Positions 33,061 through 43,462 of a stretch of DNA of 64,000 nucleotides are shown here, piece by piece (positions within the stretch are counted from its first letter, which is position 1; each line of letters begins with the position of its first letter). The notes below the pieces were generated by a model, which had not been told where the DNA came from, did not search any database, and saw only the letters and a list, made by a program, of their open reading frames with translations. The DNA comes from Nostoc sp. C052 (GTDB lineage Bacteria > Cyanobacteriota > Cyanobacteriia > Cyanobacteriales > Nostocaceae). The stretch is from NCBI RefSeq assembly GCF_013393905.1, contig NZ_CP040272.1, positions 1,054,001 to 1,118,000 on the forward strand, given 5' to 3'. Position numbers and translations under genes: made by a program.

Positions 33061-35202
33061 CTACGGGCAACGGGGATGAATGGCTCCTTGAGTACAAAGG
33101 TAGGCTAATTGCTTGGCATCTAAATTTTTGGCTTGAGAAAAATCAACGCCTTGAACTACGGCTGATACTGAGCCTAAATCTGGGGTTTGGACAAATTGAT
33201 CTGCTGGATCTTGTTTGCTAGGAGCGAGAATTGCTCCCTTAAAATCTGCTCCGGCGACATTCGCCCCCCGTAAATCGGCAAGACTCAGGTCGGCATTTTG
33301 CAAGTTAACGTTTTCCATTTGGGCAGAACGCAAAACAGCACCAGTTAAACGAGTGGCGCTGAGGTTCGCATTGCTGAGATTAGCACGATCCAAATAGGCT
33401 CCTGATAAATCTGCCCCTTGCCAATCAGTGTTAGTTAAGTTGGCAAAGGATAATTGTGTTCCGATCGCAGTGGCGCGACCTAAACGGGCAGCATATAGAT
33501 TGGCTTCGTTTAATTTTGCATCGCCTAAATCAGCCCCAGTCAAGCTAGCTCTTTCCAGAACTGCGTTTCGCAGATCGGCTCCTACTAGTTGAGTGCTGTT
33601 GAGTTTAGCATCATATAGACGCGCATTGGATAAGTTGGCTCTGTTAAGAGTGGCGCGGCTCAAATCGATCCGGTTCATCAAGACGCGACTGAGGTTAGCA
33701 TCAGTAAGATTGGCTTGCTGCAATTGAGCTTGGCTTAAATCAGCTATGACATCATCATAAGTATCCCAGCGTCCATCTTCACCCGGACTTCGGAAGCGGC
33801 TACCCTTAAAGCTGGCTTGGTTAAGATTTGCAGATTTGAACTTAACTCCTGATAAATCAAGGTTGTCTAATACCAAGTTGAAGAAGGAACTTCCTGGAGT
33901 ACCACTTTGACCTAATTGGGTGCTACTCAGGTCAACACCTTCCATTTTCCCACTGTAAACAGAGAGAATTTTGTTAATCGTCCGCTGATTTCTTTGGAGC
34001 CGTCCTTGCCGTAAATCCCGCTCTTTGGTTGCTGTGCTACCTACAGATTCCAGTTCACCCACTAAAAACTGATTCTTATTTTTTAGTTCTGGGATGGCTT
34101 GAGGCCCGACAGTTGTCAAAGCTTGTTGAATCGTATCTAGGAGACTGGGGTTAGTTTCGCTAACTAATAAATCCGCCAGAAATTTAATGGATTGTGGATC
34201 GTTAAGACCACCCATAGCCAGAATTGCACTTTGGCGTTGCTCATCAGTCGCCACAGAGTTGGGAGTCAATTGTTTGACGAGTTCGAGGAACTGTTGGCTG
34301 TTGATTTGCTTGGTTGCTCGCTGTGATTGTTGAATTTGAATATAAACTTGAGTGCCGATTAAAGTTGCCAACACAGCAGTCATACTCGTCAGCCCTACCC
34401 CAAACAAAGTTAGATTGGGGTTTTGCTGTATCCGTCGCCACAAATTAGGTGACTGGTTGGCTTGGACTAGCGCTAATTCTTCATTTCCCTCTTGCCATTC
34501 TTCTGCTTCATCATTACTGCCAGCAGACTGATCTTGTCTGTTACTAGCTGAGAGTGCATCTACTGTATAAGTACCTGCGAGTTGATCGTGGAGTGCGCGA
34601 CGCCCGCGACGCGACGGTAAGCTTATTCCTTCACCCACAATCATTAATAAAGACAAAAATGTGAATAATCCTAAATTCGGAAAAGCAAAGCTGTAGCGCC
34701 ACAACAGATAGGCGATGGAAATGGGTACAGTCCAACGCCCAACTCCTTCTCTGATCACAACTGCCCCCAATCCAGGCGGCTTCCCTTGCTCGTTGATAAC
34801 CCGCACTTTTAACCAACGCTTAGGAATTGTGCTACCAGTCTTAGCTAGTAAATATAATTGCCACCACGAGAGGGTTACAGGCGCTAACAGGGCGATTGTC
34901 CACAAAATATTAGTCGGCCATGCCACATTACGGATGCCGTAGCTGACGGGTAAAGCTAGGGGTCTGGCGATCGCTCTTTCTGTGACTACCAGCACGGGGT
35001 TAAGCGGTACTCGGTTCAGATCGCTTCTAGAATTGGCATAGACACCAAGACCGAAGGGAATTAACCCACTAGTAACCACTAACGTAATTTCAGCCGCCCA
35101 AGCCGCAAAACGCCTACTTGCTAGCAACAACGAATTAACTCTTTCCGATTTTTTTGACTGACCAGATTGATTACTAGTTCTCCTCACAATTGGTGATGTC
35201 AT
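33061..35202 (-). CDS. RDD-domain membrane protein with C-terminal pentapeptide repeats
   Basis: 713 residues. The N-terminal RDD domain (about 25-210) starts RFAAWAAEITLVVTSGLIP, contains helices around LWTIALLAPVTLSWWQLYL and FPNLGLFTFLSLLMI, and ends RRALHDQLAGTYTV. A further helix (about 265-290, LTLFGVGLTSMTAVLATLI) and a HEAT-like stretch follow. From about 440 the sequence is a run of A(D/N)LxX pentapeptides (NLNQASFKGS ... ANLSNARLYDAKLNSTQL), a right-handed beta helix likely on one side of the membrane. The last residues are CTQGAIHPRCP, with two Cys. Function unknown. Confidence 0.85.
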   Translation of the reverse strand: MTSPIVRRTSNQSGQSKKSERVNSLLLASRRFAAWAAEITLVVTSGLIPFGLGVYANSRSDLNRVPLNPVLVVTERAIARPLALPVSYGIRNVAWPTNILWTIALLAPVTLSWWQLYLLAKTGSTIPKRWLKVRVINEQGKPPGLGAVVIREGVGRWTVPISIAYLLWRYSFAFPNLGLFTFLSLLMIVGEGISLPSRRGRRALHDQLAGTYTVDALSASNRQDQSAGSNDEAEEWQEGNEELALVQANQSPNLWRRIQQNPNLTLFGVGLTSMTAVLATLIGTQVYIQIQQSQRATKQINSQQFLELVKQLTPNSVATDEQRQSAILAMGGLNDPQSIKFLADLLVSETNPSLLDTIQQALTTVGPQAIPELKNKNQFLVGELESVGSTATKERDLRQGRLQRNQRTINKILSVYSGKMEGVDLSSTQLGQSGTPGSSFFNLVLDNLDLSGVKFKSANLNQASFKGSRFRSPGEDGRWDTYDDVIADLSQAQLQQANLTDANLSRVLMNRIDLSRATLNRANLSNARLYDAKLNSTQLVGADLRNAVLERASLTGADLGDAKLNEANLYAARLGRATAIGTQLSFANLTNTDWQGADLSGAYLDRANLSNANLSATRLTGAVLRSAQMENVNLQNADLSLADLRGANVAGADFKGAILAPSKQDPADQFVQTPDLGSVSAVVQGVDFSQAKNLDAKQLAYLCTQGAIHPRCP

Positions 35203-35769
35203 CGTAATAATTCCCTTTGATATTATTTCTACGCCGCGATCGGCACAATTAAAATAGACTCAGCTAATCAACAAAAAGAAAAGCATATTGAAATAGGATT
35301 CAGGAGTCAGAATTCAGGAGTCAGAATGGGCTACGCCCCGCTGCGCTAACTGAATTCTGAAGTAAAACAGGCTTTAAACTTAGTTTTGATACTTCGCTCG
35401 TATACTTTACTTTCCTTGAAATCCTCTGTATGTCAGGAGCAATTTGTATTCTGGCTCCTGACTCTCATAACTCTGGGTAGAGTACAAAGCAAATACCTAT
35501 CAACGTTTTATAAGAAGAATTCAGAACTCAGGAGTCAGAATTCAGTATGAATTATGAATTCTGTACCAGTGGGTGATAGCGCTACGTATTGCCTTCTCTA
35601 CGAGAGGCTGCGCCAACGCTTAGAGCGAGTATTTTCGAGTCGCGTCTGAATATTGGCTAAAAGCGAGTGCAATGGTGGGCGAAAAAAATTAAAATATTCT
35701 CGCCTTAAAACTCCATCCCTTTATGGGTAGAGTATTCTGAATTCTGAATTCTGTATTCTGACTCCTATT
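35203..35769. other. Repeat-rich intergenic region
   Basis: No gene. It holds small CAGGAGTCAGAATTC repeats (35296-35360) and a nearly full-length copy of a dispersed element (35512-35774) described separately. Confidence 0.6.
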
Positions 35770-35774
35770 TTATT
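35512..35774. mobile_element. Dispersed MITE-like element, copy A (about 260 bp)
   Basis: Ends AAGAATTCAGAACTCAGGAG and TGTATTCTGACTCCTATTTT are imperfect inverted repeats. The core shares GGGCGAAAAAAATTAAAAT, ATTCTCGCCTTAAAACTC and ATCCCTTTATGGGTAGA with copy B at 46358-46664. A 22-bp small dispersed repeat (35593-35614) is embedded. Its right end overlaps the stop codon of the 113-aa gene. Confidence 0.8.
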
Positions 35775-36111
35775 GCTTACGTTGAAAGCTACCGGACACA
35801 AAAAATTTGTATCCAACATACACTAACACTGCCAAAAGTGCCAGAGTGATTACAGATGCAACTAATTTAAACACTGCTTGTAGCATCGCCAAGCCTACTA
35901 GTACCGTCACGCCTGAAACTACAAGCTTTTTAGTCCCAGATAAGTTGTTAAACCAAATCTGAAACCGCTCTAGTTGTAAGTTCAAGTTGGCAAAAATAGA
36001 CTGAGGCGTTTGTTCTTGTGGTTGTGGGACTACCCCAGGTGGCGAATTAATCTCTGCCTCTAGTTTATTGAGGCGACGCTGTAAGTCTTCTTCTGGTTGA
36101 GGATTCATCAA
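35770..36111 (-). CDS. Hypothetical protein with C-terminal membrane hairpin, 113 aa
   Basis: A soluble N-terminal half (EEDLQRRLNKLEAEINS, coiled-coil-like, then Pro/Gln-rich) followed by two hydrophobic helices (KLVVSGVTVLVGLAMLQAVF and VITLALLAVLVYVGYKFF) and a basic end SFQRKQ. Family not recognised, though similar small proteins occur in cyanobacteria. Two adjacent Met codons can serve as start. The stop codon lies inside the terminus of the dispersed element at 35512-35774. Confidence 0.65.
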   Translation of the reverse strand: MMNPQPEEDLQRRLNKLEAEINSPPGVVPQPQEQTPQSIFANLNLQLERFQIWFNNLSGTKKLVVSGVTVLVGLAMLQAVFKLVASVITLALLAVLVYVGYKFFVSGSFQRKQ

Positions 36112-36229
36112 TCTTTTTTACCTCAGATAGCATATTTGCATATTTATTTAACAATAGACCAACCAAATTCTATTTTGGGTGGCAATATGGTTCAGTTCAG
36201 AGTAATGAGTGCTGAGTAATGAGTAAAAA

Positions 36230-36352
36230 TATCAGTCCCCAGTCCCCAGCGTTAGCGAGGCACGAGCGTCTGCACTGAGCTTGTCGTAAAGCCTGCGGCA
36301 TAGCTTCGCTTAAGGCGCAGCCTCTCGTAGAGAAGTGTCCCCAATCCCCAGG
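36230..36352. repeat. CCCCAGT heptamer tract split by a small dispersed repeat
   Basis: AGTCCCCAGTCCCCAG (36233-36250) and TCCCCAATCCCCAG (36338-36351) flank about 90 bp of GC-richer sequence that includes the 22-bp element GCGCAGCCTCTCGTAGAG (36314-36335). This looks like insertion of the element into a heptamer tract. Confidence 0.65.
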
Positions 36353-36388
36353 CATTAACTTTTGGCGATCGCTCGATTTGCATTTATA

Positions 36389-37621
36389 TCACAAAATCGT
36401 GTTTCTTCCCTCTGACTTGTAAAGCGATCGATGAAGGGTTCTACGGTTGGCTAATTCTTTACCTTTGCGGCCGAGTTGTTCACGTAGTTGCTGGTCTTTG
36501 CACAACTGATTAAAAGCTTGAAAAACCTCATAGCCAGAATTGGGATTAACTAGTATGCCGTTCTCTTGATGCTGAACTGTGTCTAGAACACCGCCTAAAC
36601 GAGAGGCAATTATGGGCTTACCGAAGTAACTTGCTTCTAAATAAACCATACCAAAGCCTTCCATATTATTAGGTTTTGCCTCCGATAAAGTCAGCATGGC
36701 AAATATGTCGCAAGCTGCATAATAACCAGCTAATTCTCGCTCTGGCTGATATCCGGCAAAGTGTACGCGTTTATCTACCCGCAAACGATGCGCCAGAGAT
36801 TTCAATGCTGATTCACTTGGGCCTTGACCGCAGACTATATAATGGACATCAAACCCAAAAGTTAGCAATAGTGGAATATTCTCAATTATTCGGTCGAAAC
36901 CTTTTGGTTTTATGAGTCTGCCAATGGAGAGAATAACTATTGCTGTTTCGGGAATGTTGTACGTCTGACGTACACGAACACGTAAATCATCAAGGCTACT
37001 GGGACTCGCTACATTATTACCAAATTTTTCTGGTCTGATTACTGGGTTAATAACGTGGGTAGGAGTATCTAATCGGAAAGCAGTTCTGAGGTAGTCTCTT
37101 GTATAAGAACTGTTGCAAACAATGCCTTCGGCGCGTTTGAGCGTTAATTTAAATAGCGATCGCAGCACAGGGTTGTGTAAAGTACAGAGAAAATCGTTGC
37201 CGTGCAGATAGATAAAAAAGCGAATAGGTAACAAATAGCTCAATAGCAACAGTGAAGGAAAATCATAGCCGTGGCCCCACTCTATATAACGATAGTGATA
37301 GCGAAAATAGAGTTTAATTGCCAGAACAAATGAGCAGACAATATTGACCAAAGGTTTCAGGACACTTTCCACACAGCTACTACGCCAGTATGTAGGATGA
37401 TACCAGCGGTACACAGGAAACTGTTGACCTCGATCAAAGACTCGATCTCCTGTGCAACTAGCCGCCAGCACAATAACTCGTTCTGGATCTTGGAGACAGC
37501 GATTATAAATATATTCCCCAATTACAGCTTCTTTCGGCAGGAAGATCCGGCTGATGACTAGGATATCTGGATATGCAGCTTTGTCTCTGATTTCGGCTGT
37601 TAGCTGAGAAATATGTTCCAT
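36389..37621 (-). CDS. Glycosyltransferase family 4
   Basis: 410 residues, GT-B fold. The C-terminal nucleotide-sugar half shows ILSIGRLIKPKGFDRIIE (about 231-248), HFAGYQPERELAGYY, and the family motif EGFGMVYLEASYFGKPIIAS with the catalytic-type Glu pair. The N-terminal half has FLHGND and RAEGIVCNSSYTRDYL acceptor-side features. Substrate and product unknown; probably an exopolysaccharide or glycolipid enzyme acting at the membrane's cytoplasmic face. Stands alone, with a 1-kb AT-rich upstream region. Confidence 0.9.
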   Translation of the reverse strand: MEHISQLTAEIRDKAAYPDILVISRIFLPKEAVIGEYIYNRCLQDPERVIVLAASCTGDRVFDRGQQFPVYRWYHPTYWRSSCVESVLKPLVNIVCSFVLAIKLYFRYHYRYIEWGHGYDFPSLLLLSYLLPIRFFIYLHGNDFLCTLHNPVLRSLFKLTLKRAEGIVCNSSYTRDYLRTAFRLDTPTHVINPVIRPEKFGNNVASPSSLDDLRVRVRQTYNIPETAIVILSIGRLIKPKGFDRIIENIPLLLTFGFDVHYIVCGQGPSESALKSLAHRLRVDKRVHFAGYQPERELAGYYAACDIFAMLTLSEAKPNNMEGFGMVYLEASYFGKPIIASRLGGVLDTVQHQENGILVNPNSGYEVFQAFNQLCKDQQLREQLGRKGKELANRRTLHRSLYKSEGRNTIL

Positions 37622-38674
37622 AAGAAAGTTGATGACTATATTTCAAAATTTCAAATAATTTTTAATTTATTTACAATTAGAATTATTCTCCAAGCCATAA
37701 TTATTATTTTATTTCTTTCAAAACGAATTTGTAGACAAATTTGCAGCTTATTTTAAAAGATTAATCAGGAAGATTATTTTTTTATTGTGTTGATTTTATT
37801 TTTACTACCAATTTCTCAATTATTGAGAATTTCTGTATATGATGAACAATAAATAAAATCTATCACTTGTAGCCAAATTGCTCAGTAAACAACTGTCACG
37901 GAAATTAAGAAATTTAGCTACTACTTAGAGAGACGCGATAAATCGCCGTCTCTACAAGGAACTTATCTATCAATTATTTATTGACAGATTACTACATTAT
38001 AATATCCTAAATCCTCTAAACTGTTGTGCCAAAATGCCAAAAAATCGGATAAGTACTTCCTAGCTATCTGGTGTCTAGCTTAATTGACTGATAAGCATCA
38101 CAGACATTTGTAAGCCTGTTTTATATACGTAAGTATCAAGACCATAAGTGTAGTAAATGGTATTCATAATTTAAAAATATCATCCCACCTTGTAACAAAA
38201 CAAGTCGGTTCAGAAGTCCTGAGTTCTGAAAAATGAGTAAGAAGTAGTACTGATATGAATTTTTCCACTCAGCAGTGGCTCAACGTCCCATTACCGCCAA
38301 CAGAATATTAGAATAATTACTAAAAATAATTACTAAAAATTACAATCGTCTGTATAATTTAAAACTATAGTCATGAAAGTGCTAGTCCAAATAATTGGCA
38401 CGTAGGCGTAGCCCGTCGTAGACATCGCAAATTTCTATGATGATGACCATATCTTTCAGGTACGGTTCCCCAGTCGAGAAATCCCCCCTGCGATCGCTGT
38501 TTCTCCAAGATAAGACGCGGTAGATTGAATATGTAGCTTCTAAAAGAGAATGCTACGTAAATGCGACAAACTCTCTTGCTTGTTACGGGCTGGCGTTAGC
38601 GACATACCGCGACACTGCTCCCAAATATAGGGAGAAATCAGAAATAATAATTCCGTTTTTCAAGCGATTGTCTT
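37622..38674. other. Non-coding region between glycosyltransferase and DUF1517 genes
   Basis: About 1 kb without a convincing gene, read divergently. It contains a GAGACGCGATAAATCGCC palindrome (37927-37955), an AATAATTACTAAAAATAATT repeat (38310-38342) and several GGCGTAGCCCGTCGTAGAC-like small dispersed repeats (38400-38425, 38590-38600). AT-rich near the glycosyltransferase start. Confidence 0.5.
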
Positions 38675-39661
38675 ATGCGTAAAAAACTACAACAAACCAT
38701 CAAACCGCTGTTAAAAACCTTCTTAGCCCTAACTCTGGTGTTAGCTTTGGCTCTTGGTCACGCTGACGGAGCATTAGCAGCCCGCAGTGGCGGTCGCATC
38801 GGTGGCGGCTCCTTTAGAATGCCTTCTAGCAGCCGCACCTATACACCACGCACTTATGCACCTCCTGGTGGGGGCGGCTACTATCCTGGTGGTGGTTTTG
38901 GTGGTGGCTTTGGCTTTCCCTTCTTACTTCCCCTCTGGGGTTTTGGCGGAGGATTTGGTGGTATATTTACCATCTTAATTTTCTTGGCGATCGCTAATTT
39001 CTTATTGCAAACTTTCCGCCGCGTCTCTAGCGGTGAAACTTCAGAAGCAGATTACAGTAGTAACTCTCCTGTTTCGGTAACTCGTTTGCAAGTAGGTTTG
39101 TTAGCTCAAGCCCGTGAATTGCAAAATGAACTCAACCACATTGCTGAAACTGCTGATACTAACACCCCAGAAGGTAGAGCAGAAATTCTCCAAGAAGCCA
39201 GCCTAGCTTTACTCCGCCATCCCGAATACTTTGTATATGCAGGTGGTGGTACTCAACAAGCTAGTTTAAATTCAGCTGAGGGTCAGTTTAATCGGCTGTC
39301 ACTGGCAGAACGCAGCAAATTTAGCGAAGAAACTCTTTCTAATGTCAACAACCAGCTAAAAGCAGCCCTTGCCAAAGATGCTTTACCTCCAGCTGGTGAA
39401 CTCGACAACCCCACCCGCTTATTTACTGAAGGGCCTGGTGAATATATTATTGTCACCTTGCTGGCGGCAACACTAGGTAAGTTTGAAATCCCCACAGCAA
39501 TTAACAGTGCTGACGATTTGCGTCAAGCTTTGCGGCAAATTGGTAGTATTCCTAGCGACAAGCTTCTGGCAATTGAAGTTCTTTGGACTCCCCAAGCTGA
39601 AAATGATACTCTGACATCTGATGATGTGTTGGCAAATTATCCTGATTTGAGACTTGTTTAA
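38675..39661 (+). CDS. DUF1517 domain protein
   Basis: 328 residues. An N-terminal signal-anchor (LKTFLALTLVLALALGHADG) ends near LAARSGG. Then comes a Gly/Ser/Pro/Tyr-rich stretch (GGRIGGGSFRMPSSSRTY, about 36-85), a membrane helix (GGIFTILIFLAIANFLLQTF, about 95-116), and the DUF1517 domain (about 140-320) with VTRLQVGLLAQARELQ and EYIIVTLLAATLGKF. The family is conserved in cyanobacteria and plastids; function unknown, location probably thylakoid or plasma membrane. A strong terminator follows. Confidence 0.9.
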   Translation: MRKKLQQTIKPLLKTFLALTLVLALALGHADGALAARSGGRIGGGSFRMPSSSRTYTPRTYAPPGGGGYYPGGGFGGGFGFPFLLPLWGFGGGFGGIFTILIFLAIANFLLQTFRRVSSGETSEADYSSNSPVSVTRLQVGLLAQARELQNELNHIAETADTNTPEGRAEILQEASLALLRHPEYFVYAGGGTQQASLNSAEGQFNRLSLAERSKFSEETLSNVNNQLKAALAKDALPPAGELDNPTRLFTEGPGEYIIVTLLAATLGKFEIPTAINSADDLRQALRQIGSIPSDKLLAIEVLWTPQAENDTLTSDDVLANYPDLRLV

Positions 39662-39684
39662 TTTCTAAAAAGGGCAATAACTAG

Positions 39685-39713
39685 AAAACTGCTTGTCATT
39701 GACAAGCAGTTTT
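39685..39713. terminator. Rho-independent terminator
   Basis: AAAACTGCTTGTC-ATT-GACAAGCAGTTTT is a perfect 13-bp stem with a 3-nt loop and a T-run on the plus strand. It ends the DUF1517 transcript; the A-run on the left arm gives a T-run on the minus strand, so it may also end nifJ read-through. Confidence 0.9.
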
Positions 39714-39847
39714 TTGTAAGTATGTTATGAATCAATACGCTTGGGTTAAGGTCTAATGGCAACAATTTCGGGTTTTCGAGACATAAATCGCTGTCTCTAC
39801 AAGTATTTTGTTGCTCATGCTGAACTGTATTGACTTATTTTGAATAT

Positions 39848-42800
39848 CTAGATAGTCTCGCGCTTTGCTAAATATTGGTACATCTGCCAACGTGCATCTA
39901 CTTCAGCTTGGGCTTGTTCTAACAAGTGCTTGGCTACCTCTGGTTTGCTCTTGGTCAGCATCTTGAAGCGGTTTTCTTGATACATCGAATGTTCTACAGA
40001 TTGCGTAGGCGATCGCATATCCAATTGCAATGGATTTTTACCCTGGTTAAGCAACTCTGGATTATGCCGATACAGCAACCAACGACCTGATTCTACCAGA
40101 GTTTTCTGATGATTCATCCCTGTAGTCATGTTGATGCCGTGGGCGATGCAATGGCTGTAAGCAATAATCAGTGATGGGCCATCATAAGCCTCTGCTTCCA
40201 AAAATGCCTTGAGGGTATGTTCATCTCTCGCACCAAGGGCTACACTTGCTACGTAGACATTTCCGTAGGTCATAGCAATCATCCCTAAGTCTTTTTTTGG
40301 TGCTGGCTTACCACTAGCGGCATATTTAGCAACTGCGGCTTTTGGCGTGGCTTTGGAAGATTGACCGCCTGTATTAGAATACACTTCTGTATCCATCACC
40401 AAAATGTTGACATTTCGACCACTAGCAATTACATGATCGATACCGCCAAAATCGATATCATAAGCCCAACCGTCACCACCAACAATCCAGACGCTTTTTC
40501 TCACCAAATAGTCTGCAAGTGATTTGAGATTTTGAATTTTAGATTTGAGATTGGGGTCAAGAGTGACGATTTCATCTAACCTCTGCTGCAACAGTTCTAT
40601 TCTTTCGCGCTGTTCCCAAATGTCAGCCTCAGATTTTTGTTCAGCTTTCAGGATTGACTGAGTAAGGTTTTCATCTATTTCACTCCCCAATTGTTGCAAC
40701 AATTCGGCTGCAAACTCAGCTTGTTTGTCGAGGGAGAGGCGGAAGCCAAAACCAAATTCGGCGTTATCTTCAAATAAATTATTAGACCACGCCGGGCCGC
40801 GTCCTTCGGCGTTGGTTGTCCAGGGAGTTGTGGGGAGATTGCCACCATAAATTGAGGAACAACCTGTAGCATTGGCGATAACAGCGCGATCGCCAAACAA
40901 TTGTGTTAATAATTTTAAATAAGGTGTTTCACCACACCCTGCACAAGCACCAGAGAATTCAAATAAGGGTTCTTGCAGTTGTTGTTGGCGAATCTGGTTT
41001 AATTTTAGCGATCGCCTATCAGGATTAGGTAAACTCAAAAAGAAATCCCAGTTTTTTCGCTCTTGTTCTTGCAATGGCAACTGTTTTGCCATGTTAATCG
41101 CTTTCAGCGATGGCTCAGATTTATTTTTAGCAGGGCAAACATTTACACAAATAGTACATCCCGTGCAATCTTCTGGGGCAACTTGAATGGTAAATTTTTG
41201 ATTGGCAAAGTCTTTATCTTTTGCACCAGTTGATTTGAAGGTTCCTGGTGCATTGACTAACTCATCGGCTTGATAAGCCTTGGCACGGATGGCGCTATGG
41301 GGACAAACCATGACGCACTTCCCACATTGAACGCACACATCTGGTTCCCACACAGGTATCTCTTCGGCAACGTTACGTTTTTCCCATTTGGCAGTCCCGA
41401 CGGGAAAGGTGCCATCAACTGGTAATGTGCTAACAGGTAAATCGTCACCTTCCCAAATCATGATTTTGCCTAAAACTTCTCGCACAAATTCGGGAGCAGA
41501 GTCTAGCAATTTTGGATTTTGGATTTTGGATTTTAGATTATTGATTGCTTGGGGGACATCTACTTTATGCAGGTTGTCTAGAGTGTTGTCTACAGCTTGC
41601 AAGTTCATGCGGACAACTTCTACGCCTTTTTTACCATAGGTTTTTTCAATGGCTTGTTTGATTTTAGCGATCGCTTCTTCTTGGGGCAAGACACCAGCTA
41701 AAGCAAAGAAGCATACCTGCATAATGGTGTTAATTCTGCCACCCATGCCACTTTCACGGGCAACCTGGCTAGCATTAATTATGTATAACTTCAAATGCTT
41801 GTCGATAATTTGCTGCTGCACTTTCAACGGCAAATATTCCCAGACGGTATCTGCATTGTATGGACTATTAAGCAGCAAAGTCGCTCCAGGAATAGCAGCT
41901 TTTAAAATATCTATGCGTTCTAGAAATCCCCAGTGATGGCAACCAATAAAGTTAGCTTGGTCAATTAGATAGGTGGAGCGAATTGGCTCTTTACCGAAGC
42001 GGAGGTGAGAAACGGTCATTGAGCCGGATTTTTTGGAGTCAAAGACAAAGTAGCCTTGGGCGTAGTTGTCGGTTTCTTCACCAATAATCTTGATGGAGTT
42101 TTTGTTAGCCCCAACAGTGCCATCCGCACCTAATCCATAAAACATTGCTCTGACAACATGATCCGATTCTGTGGAGAATTTGGGGTCAAAGCTGAGAGAA
42201 GTGTGACTAACGTCGTCATTAATCCCAATCGTAAAGTGATTTTTTGGTTTAGCTAGGGCAAGATTATCAAAGATGCCCTTCACCATCGCCGGCGTAAATT
42301 CCTTAGAAGAAAGACCATAACGACCCCCAATAATTTTAGGGTACGAGAAAGTATTTTCTCCCTCTGCCTCCCCTGCCTCCTCTGCTCCCCCTGCTCTCTT
42401 ATCCCCCCACCCTTCATGGATAGCAGCCACAACATCTAAATACAAAGGCTCACCAGCGCTACCTGCTTCTTTGGTGCGGTCGAGAACTGCGATCGCTTGT
42501 ACACTAGTTGGTAATACTGCAACAAACTTTTGGACATCAAAGGGGCGGTAAAGTCGCACTTTGACTACACCAAGTTTTTCACCACGGGCGTTTAGATAAT
42601 CTACTGTTTCATGGACGGTTTCACAACCTGAACCCATGAGAACAATCACGCGATCGGCATCTTTTGCACCGTAATATTCATAGATTTTATAATGCCTCCC
42701 CGTGCGTTCTCCAAATTCATCCATGATCCGTTGGACAATTTCTGGACAAGCGTTGTAATAAGGGTTAGCACCTTCACGTCCTTGGAAGTAAACATCAGGG

Positions 42801-43462
42801 TTTTGGGCAGTCCCCCGCAAGACTGGACGATCTGGGGTAAGGGCGCGGCTGCGGTGGGCAAGTATGAGATGATCGTGGATGAGCGATCGCAAATCGTCAT
42901 CTGAAAGCAATCTGACTTTCTGTACTTCATGTGAGGTACGGAAACCGTCAAAGAAGTGCATAAAGGAGACTCGCGTCTCTAGAGTAGCAGCATGGGCGAT
43001 AAGAGCAAAATCTTGACTTTCTTGCACCGAAGCCGAACACAGCAGGGCAAAACCAGTAGCCCGAGCTGCCATCACGTCGCTATGGTCGCCAAAAATTGAT
43101 AGAGCATGGGTAGCCAAAGAACGAGCAGCAACGTGAACCACAGCGCTAGTTAATTCACCAGCAATTTTATAAAAGTTGGGGATCATCAACAACAATCCCT
43201 GAGATGCCGTGAAGGTGGTACTTAGAGAACCTGTTTGCAATGCCCCATGTACAGCACCAGCCGCTCCCCCTTCGCTCTGCATTTGCACAACACTGGGAAT
43301 AGTACCCCAGAGGTTGGGACGACCTTCTGCTGACCAAGCATCTGCCCATTCACCCATTGCTGAAGAGGGGGTGATGGGATAAATGGCAATCACTTCATTT
43401 AGTTTGTAAGCAACACGGGCGACAGCTTCATTCCCATCGATGGTTGCAAAGGTTTTGTTCAT
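39848..43462 (-). CDS. nifJ: Pyruvate:ferredoxin (flavodoxin) oxidoreductase
   Basis: 1204 residues. Order: pyrimidine domain (AYKLNEVIAIYPITPSS near the start), domain II, the gamma-type region, a bacterial ferredoxin domain with CVQCGKCVMVCPHSA and CTGCTICVNVCPAKN, and the TPP domain with GACAGCGETPY, TGCSSIYGGNLP and GGDGWAYDIDFGG. It oxidises pyruvate with CoA to acetyl-CoA and CO2 and reduces ferredoxin or flavodoxin, a possible electron source for nitrogenase. Three low-complexity segments encoded by heptamer-like repeats interrupt the reading frame (about residues 369-385, 641-652, 968-980); see findings. Start ATG at 43462 has no strong Shine-Dalgarno. Confidence 0.95.
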   Translation of the reverse strand: MNKTFATIDGNEAVARVAYKLNEVIAIYPITPSSAMGEWADAWSAEGRPNLWGTIPSVVQMQSEGGAAGAVHGALQTGSLSTTFTASQGLLLMIPNFYKIAGELTSAVVHVAARSLATHALSIFGDHSDVMAARATGFALLCSASVQESQDFALIAHAATLETRVSFMHFFDGFRTSHEVQKVRLLSDDDLRSLIHDHLILAHRSRALTPDRPVLRGTAQNPDVYFQGREGANPYYNACPEIVQRIMDEFGERTGRHYKIYEYYGAKDADRVIVLMGSGCETVHETVDYLNARGEKLGVVKVRLYRPFDVQKFVAVLPTSVQAIAVLDRTKEAGSAGEPLYLDVVAAIHEGWGDKRAGGAEEAGEAEGENTFSYPKIIGGRYGLSSKEFTPAMVKGIFDNLALAKPKNHFTIGINDDVSHTSLSFDPKFSTESDHVVRAMFYGLGADGTVGANKNSIKIIGEETDNYAQGYFVFDSKKSGSMTVSHLRFGKEPIRSTYLIDQANFIGCHHWGFLERIDILKAAIPGATLLLNSPYNADTVWEYLPLKVQQQIIDKHLKLYIINASQVARESGMGGRINTIMQVCFFALAGVLPQEEAIAKIKQAIEKTYGKKGVEVVRMNLQAVDNTLDNLHKVDVPQAINNLKSKIQNPKLLDSAPEFVREVLGKIMIWEGDDLPVSTLPVDGTFPVGTAKWEKRNVAEEIPVWEPDVCVQCGKCVMVCPHSAIRAKAYQADELVNAPGTFKSTGAKDKDFANQKFTIQVAPEDCTGCTICVNVCPAKNKSEPSLKAINMAKQLPLQEQERKNWDFFLSLPNPDRRSLKLNQIRQQQLQEPLFEFSGACAGCGETPYLKLLTQLFGDRAVIANATGCSSIYGGNLPTTPWTTNAEGRGPAWSNNLFEDNAEFGFGFRLSLDKQAEFAAELLQQLGSEIDENLTQSILKAEQKSEADIWEQRERIELLQQRLDEIVTLDPNLKSKIQNLKSLADYLVRKSVWIVGGDGWAYDIDFGGIDHVIASGRNVNILVMDTEVYSNTGGQSSKATPKAAVAKYAASGKPAPKKDLGMIAMTYGNVYVASVALGARDEHTLKAFLEAEAYDGPSLIIAYSHCIAHGINMTTGMNHQKTLVESGRWLLYRHNPELLNQGKNPLQLDMRSPTQSVEHSMYQENRFKMLTKSKPEVAKHLLEQAQAEVDARWQMYQYLAKRETI

